Origin: an uncultured Alistipes sp.
GTDB taxonomy: Bacteria; Bacteroidota; Bacteroidia; Bacteroidales; Rikenellaceae
DNA: 63,309 nt
Direction of reading: 5' to 3'
NCBI GenBank assembly: GCA_947573795.1
Contig: CANPHE010000014.1
Span: 1-63,309, forward strand
Shown one piece after another: positions 1 to 8,633 of this stretch. How positions within the stretch are numbered: position 1 is the stretch's first letter; every line of letters starts with the position of its first letter. The notes beneath the pieces are model-generated. The model was given only the letters and a program-made list of their open reading frames with translations, was not told the DNA's origin and ran no database searches. The translations under genes and the position numbers were made by a program.

Positions 1-1083
1 GATATCGCCCGCACCCGTCACGCGCATCGCCTGGTAGACGTAGCTGCGGCCAGACAGCGGGTCGCGGATGGCACCGCCCAGACAGGTCGAAGCACCGCCG
101 AAGGGCTCGATCTCCGTGGGGTGGTTGTGGGTTTCGTTCTTGAATTGCAGGAGCCACTGTTCGGTCCGCCCGTCGACATCGACGTCCACATAGACCGAGC
201 AAGCATTGTTCTCCTCGCTCTGCTCCATGTCGTCGAGCAATCCCCGCTGGCGCAGGTAACGGGCTCCGATCGTCGCCATATCCATCAGACAGAGGCTCTT
301 GTGCTCGCGCCCCAGTTCGCGGCGAATACGCAGGTAGAGGGCCAGCGAATCTTCGATCTCCGACTTCACGAACGACTCCTCGACCGTGATGCCTTCGAGC
401 TCGGTGGTGAAGGTCGTATGACGGCAATGGTCGCTCCAATAGGTATCGAGAATCCGCAGTTCGGTTTCGTAAGGATCGCGCCCCTCCGCACGGAAATAGG
501 TAACCACTTCATTCAGGTCGTCGGCATTCATCGCCAGGCCCATGCGCTTGCAGTAGGCCTCCAGCTCGGCACCCTCCATTTCACGGAATCCTTCGAGCAC
601 CGGCACGGGCTTCACCTCGGCCTGCTCCATGTCGCTGAGCACGGCGAGGTTCTTCTCGCGCGACTCGACGGCATTGATATAATAGCGTCGGATGCGCGCA
701 AGCTCCTCCTCGCCTACCCCATTGTCGAAAATCAGCAACTTCGACGAGCGGATGCGCACGTCGGCCTCGGGGTCGATCAGCCGCACGCAGTCCACGGCCG
801 ACGCGGCACGCTGGTCGAACTGTCCGGGTAGGAACTCCACGGCCAGGTAGCGGCATCCCGCCAAATCGCACGTATCGGTCACGGCGTCGGTCACAGGCTC
901 TCCGAAGACCGCATAGCGGCTCTTTTCGAGCAGTTCGGGCGTGAAGCCGAAAAGATCGTAGACGTTCAGCAGACGCAACGTCTCGATTTCGAGGTTGAGA
1001 TTCGCATTCAGTTCGCGCCGCAGGCTCTCGGCCTCGACTCGGAACCGGGGCAGTTTCTCGACGTAAATACGGAAGTTTTCCAT
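1..1083 (-). CDS. purL: Phosphoribosylformylglycinamidine synthase, N-terminal part (runs off the left edge)
   Basis: The ATG at 1083 opens a frame that stays open to base 1, giving the first 361 residues of a large single-chain PurL (such proteins are usually about 1,200 residues or more). PurL is a cytoplasmic enzyme that converts FGAR to FGAM with glutamine and ATP in the fourth step of purine synthesis. Visible motifs are DTYWSDHCRHTTF near residue 215 and ETHNHPTEIEPFGGAST near residues 316-332, both typical of the FGAM synthase domain. The N-terminal PurS-like region precedes them. The glutaminase domain lies outside the window. It is the last visible gene of the purE-purK-purL set and is separated from purK by a 230-bp gap holding a MITE-like repeat. 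Confidence 0.95.
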   Translation of the reverse strand, partial: MENFRIYVEKLPRFRVEAESLRRELNANLNLEIETLRLLNVYDLFGFTPELLEKSRYAVFGEPVTDAVTDTCDLAGCRYLAVEFLPGQFDQRAASAVDCVRLIDPEADVRIRSSKLLIFDNGVGEEELARIRRYYINAVESREKNLAVLSDMEQAEVKPVPVLEGFREMEGAELEAYCKRMGLAMNADDLNEVVTYFRAEGRDPYETELRILDTYWSDHCRHTTFTTELEGITVEESFVKSEIEDSLALYLRIRRELGREHKSLCLMDMATIGARYLRQRGLLDDMEQSEENNACSVYVDVDVDGRTEQWLLQFKNETHNHPTEIEPFGGASTCLGGAIRDPLSGRSYVYQAMRVTGAGDI

Positions 1084-1099
1084 CGTTTATTTTATTGGT

Positions 1100-1293
1100 G
1101 GCTATACGGCCAATCTTACCCTCCCCACTCCGCCGGTACCGATTGCTCCTAACCCGGTCGGAGTCTCGCGGCCTTTGGCCGCGCCTATAAATCTGACCCA
1201 CCCCCAACCCCCGCCTCAGGCAGGGGCTTCGGGTGCAGCCCGCAAAGTAACGGGGTCGAAAATACCGTAAAGGTAAAATTGTATGTAATCGCC
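1100..1293. repeat. MITE-like intergenic repeat, family 1, copy A
   Basis: This gap element starts with GGCTATAC...AATCTTACC and ends with GGTAAAATTGTATGTAATCGCC. The two ends are imperfect inverted repeats matching the family consensus GGCAATTACATACGATTT followed by TACACG. The middle carries a degraded form of the CCTC/GAGG palindrome and a CCCGCAAAGTAACGGG stretch shared with the other copies. It fills most of the purK-purL gap. Confidence 0.6.
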
Positions 1294-1312
1294 TTTGTTC
1301 TTTATTCTTCGG

Positions 1313-2413
1313 TTACTCAACGAAACGCGCGGCCCAGTCGCGGGCATACGTCTCGGCATCCATCCCGACGAAAGTGATATGCCCCATCTTGCGCTTGGGA
1401 CGGCTCTCGCTCTTGCCGTAGAGGTGGACATATACGTTTTCTATCTGCTCGGCGGCGACGCGCTGCGCCGTTTCGAGGTCCTGGCCCAGGATATTTTTCA
1501 TCACCGTAGGGGCTACGAGCCGCGGTTCTTCGAGCGGCTGCCGCACGAGGTAGCGCACCAGTTCGCGGAACTGGTTGGTCGTCGAACCCTCGATGGTATA
1601 GTGGCCCGAATTGTGGGGACGCGGCGCCATCTCGTTGAAATAGATCTCGCCGTCGCGCACGAAGTATTCGATCGCCAGGATTCCCTCGTAGCCGCACGAA
1701 CGCATGAAACGCTCGCTCTGCGCGCGCATGCGGTCGAGCACATCGGCATCCGGCTCGGCCGGAACGATGCAGAGGTCGAGAATTCCCTCGCGGTGGATGT
1801 TGCGTCCGATAGGGAACGACACGACCCGCTCCCGGTCGGCGACCATCACGATGCTGGCCTCGTAGTCGAACGGCACGAACTCCTCGAGGATGCAGGGCAC
1901 GCCGAGCAGCGGCGCAGCCTTCGCCAGGTCGGCTTCGCTGCGCAGCACCGCCTGCCCGTGGCCGTCGTACCCCAGCGTGCGGGTCTTCAGCACGGCAGGC
2001 AGACCGATTTCCGCCACGGCGGCCCGCAGCGACGCTTCGTCGTCCACGGCGGCGAAGCGCGGCGTACGCAATCCGTGTTCGCGGGCATTGCGCTTCTCGC
2101 GCAAGCGGTCCTGCGAATCATACAGGGGTTTGTATCCCTGGGGAATATCGTATTTTCCGCAAAGCGGCACGAGGATATCGCCCGGGACATTTTCGAATTC
2201 GTAGGTCACCGTATCGCTGCGGCGGCACAACTCCTCGACGGCCTCGGGGTCGTCGAAGCGCCCCACGATATGCTCGTCGCACACGGCCGCGGCCGGCGCA
2301 TCCTCCGCAGGATCGAGGCACACGGTCCGCACCCCGAGCAGGCGCGCCTGCTCGGCGATCATCAGCCCCAGCTGTCCGCCCCCGATGATACCGATCGTCT
2401 CTATCTTCTTCAT
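1313..2413 (-). CDS. purK: 5-(carboxyamino)imidazole ribonucleotide synthase
   Basis: This 366-residue ATP-grasp enzyme uses ATP and bicarbonate to turn AIR into N5-CAIR in purine synthesis. It starts with the GIIGGGQLGLMIAEQA nucleotide-binding loop near residue 8. It keeps the ATP-grasp segment EEFVPFDYEASIVMV in the middle and the PurK signature FNEMAPRPHNSGHYT near residue 260. Its length is normal for the family. It lies 12 bp downstream of purE, so the pair is almost certainly cotranscribed, and PurE uses its unstable product directly. Confidence 0.96.
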   Translation of the reverse strand: MKKIETIGIIGGGQLGLMIAEQARLLGVRTVCLDPAEDAPAAAVCDEHIVGRFDDPEAVEELCRRSDTVTYEFENVPGDILVPLCGKYDIPQGYKPLYDSQDRLREKRNAREHGLRTPRFAAVDDEASLRAAVAEIGLPAVLKTRTLGYDGHGQAVLRSEADLAKAAPLLGVPCILEEFVPFDYEASIVMVADRERVVSFPIGRNIHREGILDLCIVPAEPDADVLDRMRAQSERFMRSCGYEGILAIEYFVRDGEIYFNEMAPRPHNSGHYTIEGSTTNQFRELVRYLVRQPLEEPRLVAPTVMKNILGQDLETAQRVAAEQIENVYVHLYGKSESRPKRKMGHITFVGMDAETYARDWAARFVE

Positions 2414-2425
2414 GGGAACGTCCGG

Positions 2426-2893
2426 TTACAGTTCCACGGACAACACATCCGCCGTCTGCTTGGCGCGGAAGGCCTCCAGCCGCCCGGCAAGGGCCTCGTC
2501 CTGCAAGGCGAGGATCGATGCGGCGATCAACGCGGCATTCTTCGCCCCGTTGATGGCCGTCGTGGCGACGGGAACGCCGCCCGGCATCTGCACGATCGAA
2601 AGCAGCGAATCCAGACCGTTGAGCGCCCGCGACTTGACGGGAACGCCCACGACCGGCAGCGTGGTGATCGCAGCGACCATACCCGGCAGATGGGCGGCTC
2701 CGCCCGCTCCGGCGATAATCACACCGATACCGCGCGTCTTGGCGCTCTTGGCGTATTCGTACATCAGATCGGGCGTGCGGTGGGCGCTCACGACGCGCTT
2801 TTCGTAATCGATACCCAACTGTTCGAGCATCGCGACGGCATCGGCCATCACCTCGTAATCGCTCACCGAGCCCATAATCACTCCGACTTTCAT
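2426..2893 (-). CDS. purE: N5-carboxyaminoimidazole ribonucleotide mutase (class I PurE)
   Basis: PurE is a 155-residue enzyme that isomerises N5-CAIR to CAIR. I place the start at the ATG at 2893 because the family begins exactly at [16 protein letters not shown]; a longer open frame upstream to 3004 runs into a repeat and is not family-like. Hallmarks are GSVSDYEVM (phosphate binding), SAHRTPD with the catalytic His, and [13 protein letters not shown]. The length is normal. It pairs with purK immediately downstream. No consensus promoter is visible between it and the terminator at 3180-3219, so its promoter is either inside repeat B or is read-through. Confidence 0.96.
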   Translation of the reverse strand: MKVGVIMGSVSDYEVMADAVAMLEQLGIDYEKRVVSAHRTPDLMYEYAKSAKTRGIGVIIAGAGGAAHLPGMVAAITTLPVVGVPVKSRALNGLDSLLSIVQMPGGVPVATTAINGAKNAALIAASILALQDEALAGRLEAFRAKQTADVLSVEL

Positions 2894-2920
2894 CGTATTC
2901 GAATTTTTCGTTAAGTTATA

Positions 2921-3109
2921 GGCAACTTTACACGGATTCGGGTCACCGCTGTCATTTCGCACAGACCGGTCGAAGCCTCGCAGCCGACGGCCGCATGCGC
3001 ACATCCGACCCGCCCCCCCCGAATCCTCTCCTCGGAGAGGACTCCCGGTGCGACCCGCAAGGTTAGAACGAATCGAAACCGGTTTCGTGTAAAATCGTAT
3101 GTAATTGCC
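2921..3109. repeat. MITE-like intergenic repeat, family 1, copy B
   Basis: Left end GGCAACTTTACACGG and right end CGTGTAAAATCGTATG followed by TAATTGCC are inverted repeats; the left end looks like the right end with an internal deletion of about 10 bases. The core contains CGAAGCCTCGC, a run of Cs, the palindrome CCTCTCCTCGGAGAGG and the CCCGCAAGGTTAGAACG stretch. This is the best-preserved right end of the family. Confidence 0.7.
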
Positions 3110-3179
3110 ATTTTTTCGCTACGCCGTCTTTCGACCGCAGCACACATCATGCTTACGCGATCCGCCCGCGGCTCCAGGG

Positions 3180-3219
3180 AAAAAACGAGACCGCCACGAC
3201 CCTATAAGTCATGGCGGTC
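3180..3219 (-). terminator. Intrinsic terminator downstream of pyrB and the small ORF
   Basis: On the minus strand the arms GACCGCCATGAC and GTCGTGGCGGTC (3219-3208 and 3200-3189) form a 12-bp stem with one mismatch and an 8-nt loop. TCG and six T residues follow. It separates the pyr genes, or the small transcript just upstream, from purE. Confidence 0.8.
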
Positions 3220-3225
3220 CGGATT

Positions 3226-3378
3226 TTATCCGCGCAAGGCGCAGAAGGACGACTTTTGCCCCTGCATCGCTGCGCGCTGAGACGAATGCTCGCGGCACAA
3301 AGACGACGAATAGAACGCAGCGGCTTGCCCCTGCTGTTTCTTCCGTTCGCGCTGATCGAATGCACCGACTGAGATCAT
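3226..3378 (-). CDS. Possible small gene (50 codons) with its own promoter and terminator
   Basis: I do not recognise the product. The frame from ATG 3378 to TAA 3226 encodes 50 residues beginning MISVGAFDQRERKKQQG, rich in Gln, Ser, Arg and Ala, with two Cys and no signal peptide or membrane segment. It sits about 32 nt downstream of the predicted start of a perfect Bacteroidota promoter (3417-3447) and ends 7 nt before an intrinsic terminator, so the unit has the layout of a small gene of about 230 nt. The transcript also holds GCAGGGGCAA twice, so it could be a structured small RNA whose ORF is accidental. It is independent of pyrB unless there is read-through. Confidence 0.4.
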   Translation of the reverse strand: MISVGAFDQRERKKQQGQAAAFYSSSLCREHSSQRAAMQGQKSSFCALRG

Positions 3379-3416
3379 CTTCGTTTCTTCACCTAACTTT
3401 TTGTCAAACGACGTTA

Positions 3417-3447
3417 CAAAAGTAGCGTTTTTCGGTCTACTTTCAAA
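3417..3447 (-). promoter_or_regulatory. Bacteroidota-type promoter in front of the small ORF
   Basis: On the minus strand TTTG (3447-3444), 19 nt, then TACTTTTG (3424-3417). This matches the primary-sigma consensus TTTG-N17-23-TAnnTTTG exactly. Predicted transcription starts near 3410. Confidence 0.7.
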
Positions 3448-3551
3448 ATTCCGGGACAGATTCTATCGACAAATTATCGACATTCGGACGATCGTCGTAC
3501 GCACCTCCTGCGGCCGTCGAAAAACCCGAGTCCCCCTCCGACGAGATTCCC

Positions 3552-4637
3552 CTACCGGGCCTTCGTCTCGCAATAAGCGCAGCGGCACGTGCCGTCCGGC
3601 ATGCGACGGAACAACTGATCGACATCCTCGGTCGAGGAGATGCAGCGCCGGTTGGGACATACGTGTTCGTTGACCAGATACTCCTCGCCGAAGACCGGCG
3701 TACGCTCGTACGGACGATTCTCGTCGGCCCATTGCAGCAAGGTATAGATCAAGGCCATACGCACGAACTTGCCGTTCTCCACCTGTCGGAAATAGGCAGC
3801 CCGCGGATCGTTGTCCACGGCCCGCGTGATCTCGTTGACGCGCGGCAGCGGATGCAGCACGATCATGTCCGGTTTGGCGTTCTTCATCTTCTCGGGGTCG
3901 AGCACGAAACTGTTCTTCACGCGGTCGAACTCCTCCTCGTCGAGGAAGCGCTCCTTCTGCACGCGGGTCATGTAGAGCACGTCCAGTTCGGGCATCACCT
4001 CCTCCATGGTCCGCACCTCGCGGAACGTCAGGCGCGAATTGGCCTGCATCTCCTGAAGCATGTAATCGGGCAGGCGCAGCTCCTCGGGCGAGATGAGGAT
4101 CACCTCGATGCCCGAATAACGCGACAAAGCCTTGATGAGCGAGTGGACCGTACGGCCGAATTTGAGGTCACCGCAGAATCCGATCGTCATGTTGTCGAAG
4201 CGCCCCTTCTCGCGCTTGATCGTCAGGAGATCGGTCAACGTCTGCGTCGGGTGGGCATGGCTGCCGTCGCCGGCATTGATGACCGGAATGCCGGCATACT
4301 GCGACGCGACGAGCGGCGCGCCCTCCTTGAAGTGGCGCATGGCGATGATGTCGGCGAAGCAGCGGATCACCCGCACGGTATCGGCTACGGTTTCGCCCTT
4401 CGAGACGGACGACGAATTGGCATCGGAAAAGCCGATGACCTGGCCGCCCAACTCCATCATCGCGGAGGTGAAGCTCAGACGCGTACGCGTCGAAGGTTCG
4501 TAGAAAAGCGTGGCGAGTTTTTTGCCTTTGCACGCCTCGCTGTACGCGGCGCGATGGGCGATGATATCCTCGGCGAGTGCCACGATCCGCTCGGTCTCCT
4601 CGACCGTCAGATCGGTAGGATCGATCAAATGTCGCAT
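3552..4637 (-). CDS. pyrB: Aspartate carbamoyltransferase with a fused PyrI-type zinc domain
   Basis: PyrB joins carbamoyl phosphate and aspartate, the committed step of pyrimidine synthesis. The catalytic chain has [12 protein letters not shown] (carbamoyl phosphate loop), [13 protein letters not shown] and [10 protein letters not shown]. At 361 residues it is about 50 longer than a usual catalytic chain. The extra C-terminus contains C327-x4-C332-x20-C353-x2-C356 in the context CPNRRCIS...CAYCE. This matches the zinc domain of the separate E. coli regulatory chain PyrI (CPN..CIS...CKYCE), which contacts the catalytic chain. The nucleotide-binding half of PyrI is absent and no pyrI is seen nearby. 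The gene lies 102 bp downstream of pyrE. Whether the fused module binds zinc is inferred. Confidence 0.96.
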   Translation of the reverse strand: MRHLIDPTDLTVEETERIVALAEDIIAHRAAYSEACKGKKLATLFYEPSTRTRLSFTSAMMELGGQVIGFSDANSSSVSKGETVADTVRVIRCFADIIAMRHFKEGAPLVASQYAGIPVINAGDGSHAHPTQTLTDLLTIKREKGRFDNMTIGFCGDLKFGRTVHSLIKALSRYSGIEVILISPEELRLPDYMLQEMQANSRLTFREVRTMEEVMPELDVLYMTRVQKERFLDEEEFDRVKNSFVLDPEKMKNAKPDMIVLHPLPRVNEITRAVDNDPRAAYFRQVENGKFVRMALIYTLLQWADENRPYERTPVFGEEYLVNEHVCPNRRCISSTEDVDQLFRRMPDGTCRCAYCETKAR

Positions 4638-4739
4638 AATATGTTCGGGTTGCGGAGCATGGCTCCGGTTATTGTTTTTCGGAATTTTCCGGCGTTATCT
4701 TAGCAATGCGCAGTCTTGCGGGGCAAACCGCATACACCC

Positions 4740-5372
4740 TTATTTTTCCATCCACGACTCGTCCGAGGGGTTGTCGCGGAACTTCAGCAGCCGGGCCTTG
4801 TCCTCGGGACGGATGTAGCCCTCCTCGGCAGCGACTTCGACCAGCGCGTCGAGGTTCGAAAGGCTGTAATTGACCACCTCGGCCGCAGCCAGCCGTTCGA
4901 GCCCCTTCTTCATGCCGTAGGTGAAGATCGAAGCGACGCCCAGCACCTCGGCACCGGCCTCGCGCAACGCCTCGACCACCTCGATGCACGACCCTCCGGT
5001 CGAGATCAGGTCCTCGATGACGACCACCTTCTGTCCCGGCTCCAGACGTCCTTCGATGCGATTGCCGCGTCCGTGGTCCTTGGCACCCGAACGGACATAC
5101 CCCATCGGCAGCCCCAGCAGCGTCGCCGTGATGGCCGCATGGGCGATTCCGGCGGTCGAGGTACCCATCAGCACCTCGGCTTCGGGAAACTTCGTGCGCA
5201 CCGTCTCGGCCAATCCGGCTTCGACATGCTCGCGCACGACGGGGGCCGAGAGCGTCAGCCGGTTATCGCAATAGATCGGGCTCTTGATACCGCTGGCCCA
5301 GGTAAAAGGCTGCTCGGGGCGCAGGAACACCGCGCCGATCGACAGCAGGTCTTTGGCAATTGATTTCTCCAT
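4740..5372 (-). CDS. pyrE: Orotate phosphoribosyltransferase
   Basis: This 210-residue cytoplasmic enzyme transfers ribose phosphate from PRPP to orotate, giving OMP. The PRPP-binding signature [14 protein letters not shown] lies near residues 115-128, and the flexible-loop motif [13 protein letters not shown] lies just before it. N-terminal [16 protein letters not shown] is characteristic of the family. It lies upstream of pyrB in the same direction. The gap to the preceding glutaredoxin-like gene holds repeat C and no consensus promoter is visible. Confidence 0.96.
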   Translation of the reverse strand: MEKSIAKDLLSIGAVFLRPEQPFTWASGIKSPIYCDNRLTLSAPVVREHVEAGLAETVRTKFPEAEVLMGTSTAGIAHAAITATLLGLPMGYVRSGAKDHGRGNRIEGRLEPGQKVVVIEDLISTGGSCIEVVEALREAGAEVLGVASIFTYGMKKGLERLAAAEVVNYSLSNLDALVEVAAEEGYIRPEDKARLLKFRDNPSDESWMEK

Positions 5373-5392
5373 ATTCGGGTTTATTGGTTAGC

Positions 5393-5533
5393 GGCGATAT
5401 ACTTTACCGGTCTTTCGACCCTGATTTCTCGCAAGATGGCCGCTAGCTGCGTTTATAAGTCCGCCCCTCACTCGGGAGGAGCTTATGGCACAAGCCACGG
5501 AGTTACTGCGGTCTAAAATCGCATATAATCGCC
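5393..5533. repeat. MITE-like intergenic repeat, family 1, copy C
   Basis: Left end GGCGATATACTTTACCGG and right end TCTAAAATCGCATATA followed by ATCGCC are imperfect inverted repeats of the family consensus. The core keeps ATAAGTCCGCCCCTCACTCGGGAGGAG. At 141 bp it is the shortest complete copy. It lies between pyrE and the glutaredoxin-like gene. Confidence 0.6.
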
Positions 5534-5657
5534 TTATTAACTTTATTTTTCTACAAATTGCGGCTCCTGAGCCAGTCAGTTCGCCCCCAGCGGCGGACCC
5601 GGCTAAAAGCAGTGCTTTAAGGAACCGTATTACGCTTTACCGCTTTCCGTTCACTTT

Positions 5658-5927
5658 TCACCGCTCTCCCGCAACCGCCTCTCGCAACACCGCCTCCACC
5701 TCGTCGGGGTAGATGCCGCCCTCGTGGACCTTGCGGCCGCCGACATAGAAGGTCGGGACATAATAGTAGTCGTAGCGATCGGCCACGTCGGGCTGCTCCG
5801 ACTCCTCGATCATCTCGATTTCGACGGCCGCCAGCTCCGGATGGGCCGCCTTCGCTTCGTCGATATAGCGCAACGCCTTCTTGCAGAAGGGACACGTGCG
5901 CAGGTAAAACAGTTTTACAGGCAACAT
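5658..5927 (-). CDS. Glutaredoxin-like thiol protein
   Basis: This 89-residue protein has the thioredoxin/glutaredoxin fold. The active site FYLRTCPFCKKALRY (CPFC, residues 9-12) is at the N-terminus and the cis-proline motif YYVPTFYVGGRKVHEG follows. I chose ATG 5927 because the fold starts right there (MLPVKLFYLRTCPFC); the upstream 22 codons to 5993 look non-coding. It lies between pyrF (75 bp upstream) and pyrE within the pyrimidine genes. A role in keeping a pyrimidine enzyme reduced is possible from position only; the substrate is unknown. Confidence 0.85.
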   Translation of the reverse strand: MLPVKLFYLRTCPFCKKALRYIDEAKAAHPELAAVEIEMIEESEQPDVADRYDYYYVPTFYVGGRKVHEGGIYPDEVEAVLREAVAGER

Positions 5928-6002
5928 ATTATACGTATCGTTAGACAACCGCATCCTGCAAGATCCGTGCGACAAAACGCCCACTCGGTTCACTCTCCAC
6001 CG

Positions 6003-6710
6003 CTATTCCGCGACGAACTCGGCCACACAACGGCGGTAAGCCGCCACGGGATCGGCCGCAGCCGTAATGGGGCGTCCCACGACGATGAAGTCCGAACCGA
6101 TCTCGCGGGCCCGGGCCGGTGTCGTGACACGTACCTGGTCGGCCACGTCGCCGTCGGCGAAACGCACGCCGGGCGTCACGGTCAGGAATTCCGCACCGCA
6201 CGCCTCGTGGACCATACCCGCCTCCAGGGGCGAACATACCACACCGTCCAACCCCGCCTCGCGGGCATTTTGGGCATATTTCACGATCGTGTCGTTGATC
6301 GACGCGCCGATCAACAACTCCTGCTGCATGCGCTCCTCGCTGGTCGAGGTAAGCTGCGTCACGGCGATCAATAGCGGCCGCGTACCGTCCTCGCGCGTCA
6401 GTCCCTCGCGGGCCGCACGCATCATCTCGATGGTTCCGGCCGCATGGACGTTGCACATGTCGACATCCAGTCGCGACAGCACGGCCATCGCCTTACGCAC
6501 CGTATTGGGGATATCGTGCAGCTTCAGGTCGAGGAAAATCCGGTGTCCCCGGCGTTTGATCTCCCGCACGATGGCCGGACCTTCGGCGTAGAAAAGCTCC
6601 ATGCCGATCTTCAGAAAGGGTTTGCGCGCCTCGTCGCGGAAAAGATCGAGGAAGCGGAACGTATCTTCTGCGGACTTGAAGTCGCAGGCGATGATTACAT
6701 CACGGTTCAT
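6003..6710 (-). CDS. pyrF: Orotidine 5'-phosphate decarboxylase
   Basis: PyrF decarboxylates OMP to UMP, the last step of the pathway. The 235-residue TIM barrel has N-terminal DVIIACDFKS and the catalytic motif DLKLHDIPNTV near residues 60-70, which holds the Lys and Asp residues that drive catalysis. A C-terminal IVVGRPITAAADP segment binds the phosphate. Length is normal for the bacterial short form. It follows pyrD by 79 bp in the pyrK-pyrD-pyrF order. Confidence 0.97.
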   Translation of the reverse strand: MNRDVIIACDFKSAEDTFRFLDLFRDEARKPFLKIGMELFYAEGPAIVREIKRRGHRIFLDLKLHDIPNTVRKAMAVLSRLDVDMCNVHAAGTIEMMRAAREGLTREDGTRPLLIAVTQLTSTSEERMQQELLIGASINDTIVKYAQNAREAGLDGVVCSPLEAGMVHEACGAEFLTVTPGVRFADGDVADQVRVTTPARAREIGSDFIVVGRPITAAADPVAAYRRCVAEFVAE

Positions 6711-6789
6711 AGCTGTATGTTTGAATTTTTATTTCCGATCATCCGTCCTTTTGAAACCGATCGCAGCTCCGGCAAGCCGCTCGGCTCCT

Positions 6790-7701
6790 CTACTCCACCG
6801 CCCCGATAATATCGCTCAGGCGTTCGATACCCAGGCGTTCCATCTCCACGGGCAGCGCCTCGACGATCTCTTTCGAAGCGTAGGGATTCACCAGATTGGC
6901 GGCCCCGACCTCGACGGCCGTAGCTCCGGCCATCATCATCTCGATCACGTCGCGCGCCGAGCGTACGCCTCCGCAGCCGATCACCGGCACGGAGCACGCT
7001 TTGGCGACCTGGTAGACCATCCGTACGGCCACCGGGAAAATCGCCGGACCGGAGAACCCGCCCATCGTGTTGGCGATCACGGGACGACGACGACGCAGAT
7101 CAATGCGCATGCCCAGCATCGTATTAACCAAACACAACCCGTCAGCACCCGCCTCCTCGCAGGCGCGGGCTATTGCCACAATATCCGTGACGTTGGGCGA
7201 GAGCTTGATATAGACCGGTTTGGTCGTCACGGCCTTCACCGCACGCGTCACCTCGGCGGCTGCCTCGGGCGACGTGCCGAACGACATGCCGCCGTGCCGC
7301 ACGTTAGGGCACGAGACGTTCACCTCGATCAACCCCACCTGCTCCTCCCGGTCGATCCGTTCGCAGCAATAGGCATACTCCTCGACGGAGAATCCCGAGA
7401 TGTTGGCGATCACGGGCTTGTGAAAAAAACTCCGCAGGCGCGGCAGCTCCTCGGCGATCACGCGGTCGATACCGGGATTCTGCAATCCCACGGCATTGAT
7501 CATTCCTTGCGTGCACTCCGCGATGCGGGGCGTCGGATTGCCGAAGCGCGCCTCGCGCGTCGTCCCCTTGAAAGAGAACGAACCCAGGATGTTGATGTCG
7601 TAAAACTCGCGGAATTCGTTGCCGTAGCCGAACGTTCCGCTGGCCGGAATCACCGGATTGTCGAGTCTCAGACCACTGAGTATGACCGAAGTATCTATCA
7701 T
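6790..7701 (-). CDS. pyrD: Dihydroorotate dehydrogenase B, catalytic subunit
   Basis: This class 1B enzyme oxidises dihydroorotate to orotate and passes electrons through PyrK to NAD. The 303-residue FMN barrel has PASGTFGYGNEF at the N-terminus, EVNVSCPNVRHGG with the class 1 catalytic Cys, and IGCGGVRSARDV near the FMN phosphate site. The stop lies 79 bp upstream of pyrF, and the start is 15 bp downstream of the pyrK stop. Pairing with pyrK confirms class 1B rather than the quinone-linked class 2. Confidence 0.97.
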   Translation of the reverse strand: MIDTSVILSGLRLDNPVIPASGTFGYGNEFREFYDINILGSFSFKGTTREARFGNPTPRIAECTQGMINAVGLQNPGIDRVIAEELPRLRSFFHKPVIANISGFSVEEYAYCCERIDREEQVGLIEVNVSCPNVRHGGMSFGTSPEAAAEVTRAVKAVTTKPVYIKLSPNVTDIVAIARACEEAGADGLCLVNTMLGMRIDLRRRRPVIANTMGGFSGPAIFPVAVRMVYQVAKACSVPVIGCGGVRSARDVIEMMMAGATAVEVGAANLVNPYASKEIVEALPVEMERLGIERLSDIIGAVE

Positions 7702-7716
7702 CGTATCTTCGTTTTT

Positions 7717-8457
7717 CTACCAGATGACCTCCCCCTTGGCGAGCACCGGGCCCTCCTTGCAGATGCGTTTGCTGCCCTGCTTCGTCTTGCAGGAGCATCC
7801 CATGCAGGCGCCGAATCCGCACCCCATGCGCTCCTCGAAGGAGAGCTGCCCGTCCTGCTCCACCGCCTCGGACAAAGCACGCAGCATCGGCAGCGGCCCG
7901 CAGGCATAGAAGTAGTCGAAATCGGGCTGCCGCTCGGCGATAGCCGTCGTGACGAAGCCCCGCACGCCCAGCGAACCGTCGGCCGTGGCGACCGTCACGT
8001 CGCACCCCAAAGCACGGAATTCGTCGGCGAAGAAAACCTCCGACGCCGTATTGAATCCCAGCACTACCTGCACCGGAAGTCCTCCGGCCAAAAGCCGTTT
8101 GGCCAGGTTGTAGAGCGGAGGGACACCCACGCCGCCGCCCAAGAGCAGCGGACGCCGCACCTCCTCGCCGATCGAGAAGCCGTTGCCCAGTCCGGTCAAC
8201 AGCTCCAACCGCTCCCCGGCCCGCATCCGGCTCATCTGCTCCGTACCGTCGCCCACGACCTTGTAAACGAGCGTCAGCGTCGCCGCATCGTAGTCGCAGA
8301 CCGAAATGGGACGCCGCAGAAAACGGCCCTCCAGCGCGATGTCGACGAACTGCCCCGACGCGGTGATATACTGCGTATCGCCCGCAAGGACCATGCGCCA
8401 CACGGCATCGGTCAGCGGCTCGTTCCGCAGAATTTCGTAATCGTTCAGCTTATACAT
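7717..8457 (-). CDS. pyrK: Dihydroorotate dehydrogenase B, electron-transfer subunit
   Basis: PyrK is a 246-residue FAD and [2Fe-2S] protein that moves electrons from PyrD to NAD. The order is an FAD-binding domain (FLRRPISVCDYD near residue 45), an NAD-binding domain (LLLGGGVGVPPLYNLAKRL), and a C-terminal cluster-binding stretch GCGFGACMGCSCKTKQGS plus a later RICKEGPV Cys. It is the first gene of its transcript: a consensus promoter lies 60-90 bp upstream (8517-8548), after the carB terminator. Confidence 0.96.
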   Translation of the reverse strand: MYKLNDYEILRNEPLTDAVWRMVLAGDTQYITASGQFVDIALEGRFLRRPISVCDYDAATLTLVYKVVGDGTEQMSRMRAGERLELLTGLGNGFSIGEEVRRPLLLGGGVGVPPLYNLAKRLLAGGLPVQVVLGFNTASEVFFADEFRALGCDVTVATADGSLGVRGFVTTAIAERQPDFDYFYACGPLPMLRALSEAVEQDGQLSFEERMGCGFGACMGCSCKTKQGSKRICKEGPVLAKGEVIW

Positions 8458-8516
8458 ATATTAAGAATCGGAAGGCCCCGGCCCCGTTGCGGAGCCCCGC
8501 CCGGAAAGTTTCGGGT

Positions 8517-8548
8517 CAAAGATAATGAAAACCCGAAAACTGTGCAAA
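8517..8548 (-). promoter_or_regulatory. Promoter of the pyrK-pyrD-pyrF unit
   Basis: On the minus strand TTTG (8548-8545), exactly 20 nt, then TATCTTTG (8524-8517). This is a full match to the Bacteroidota primary-sigma consensus. It comes just after the carB terminator, so the second half of the pyrimidine pathway is expressed separately from pyrC-carA-carB. Confidence 0.8.
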
Positions 8549-8633
8549 TAAATCCGCACGGATGCTCCGAAACGACGCATTTGTACGAACGCCCCATTTG
8601 CGCAAACGTTTATTCTACCATTCATCGGCCTCC

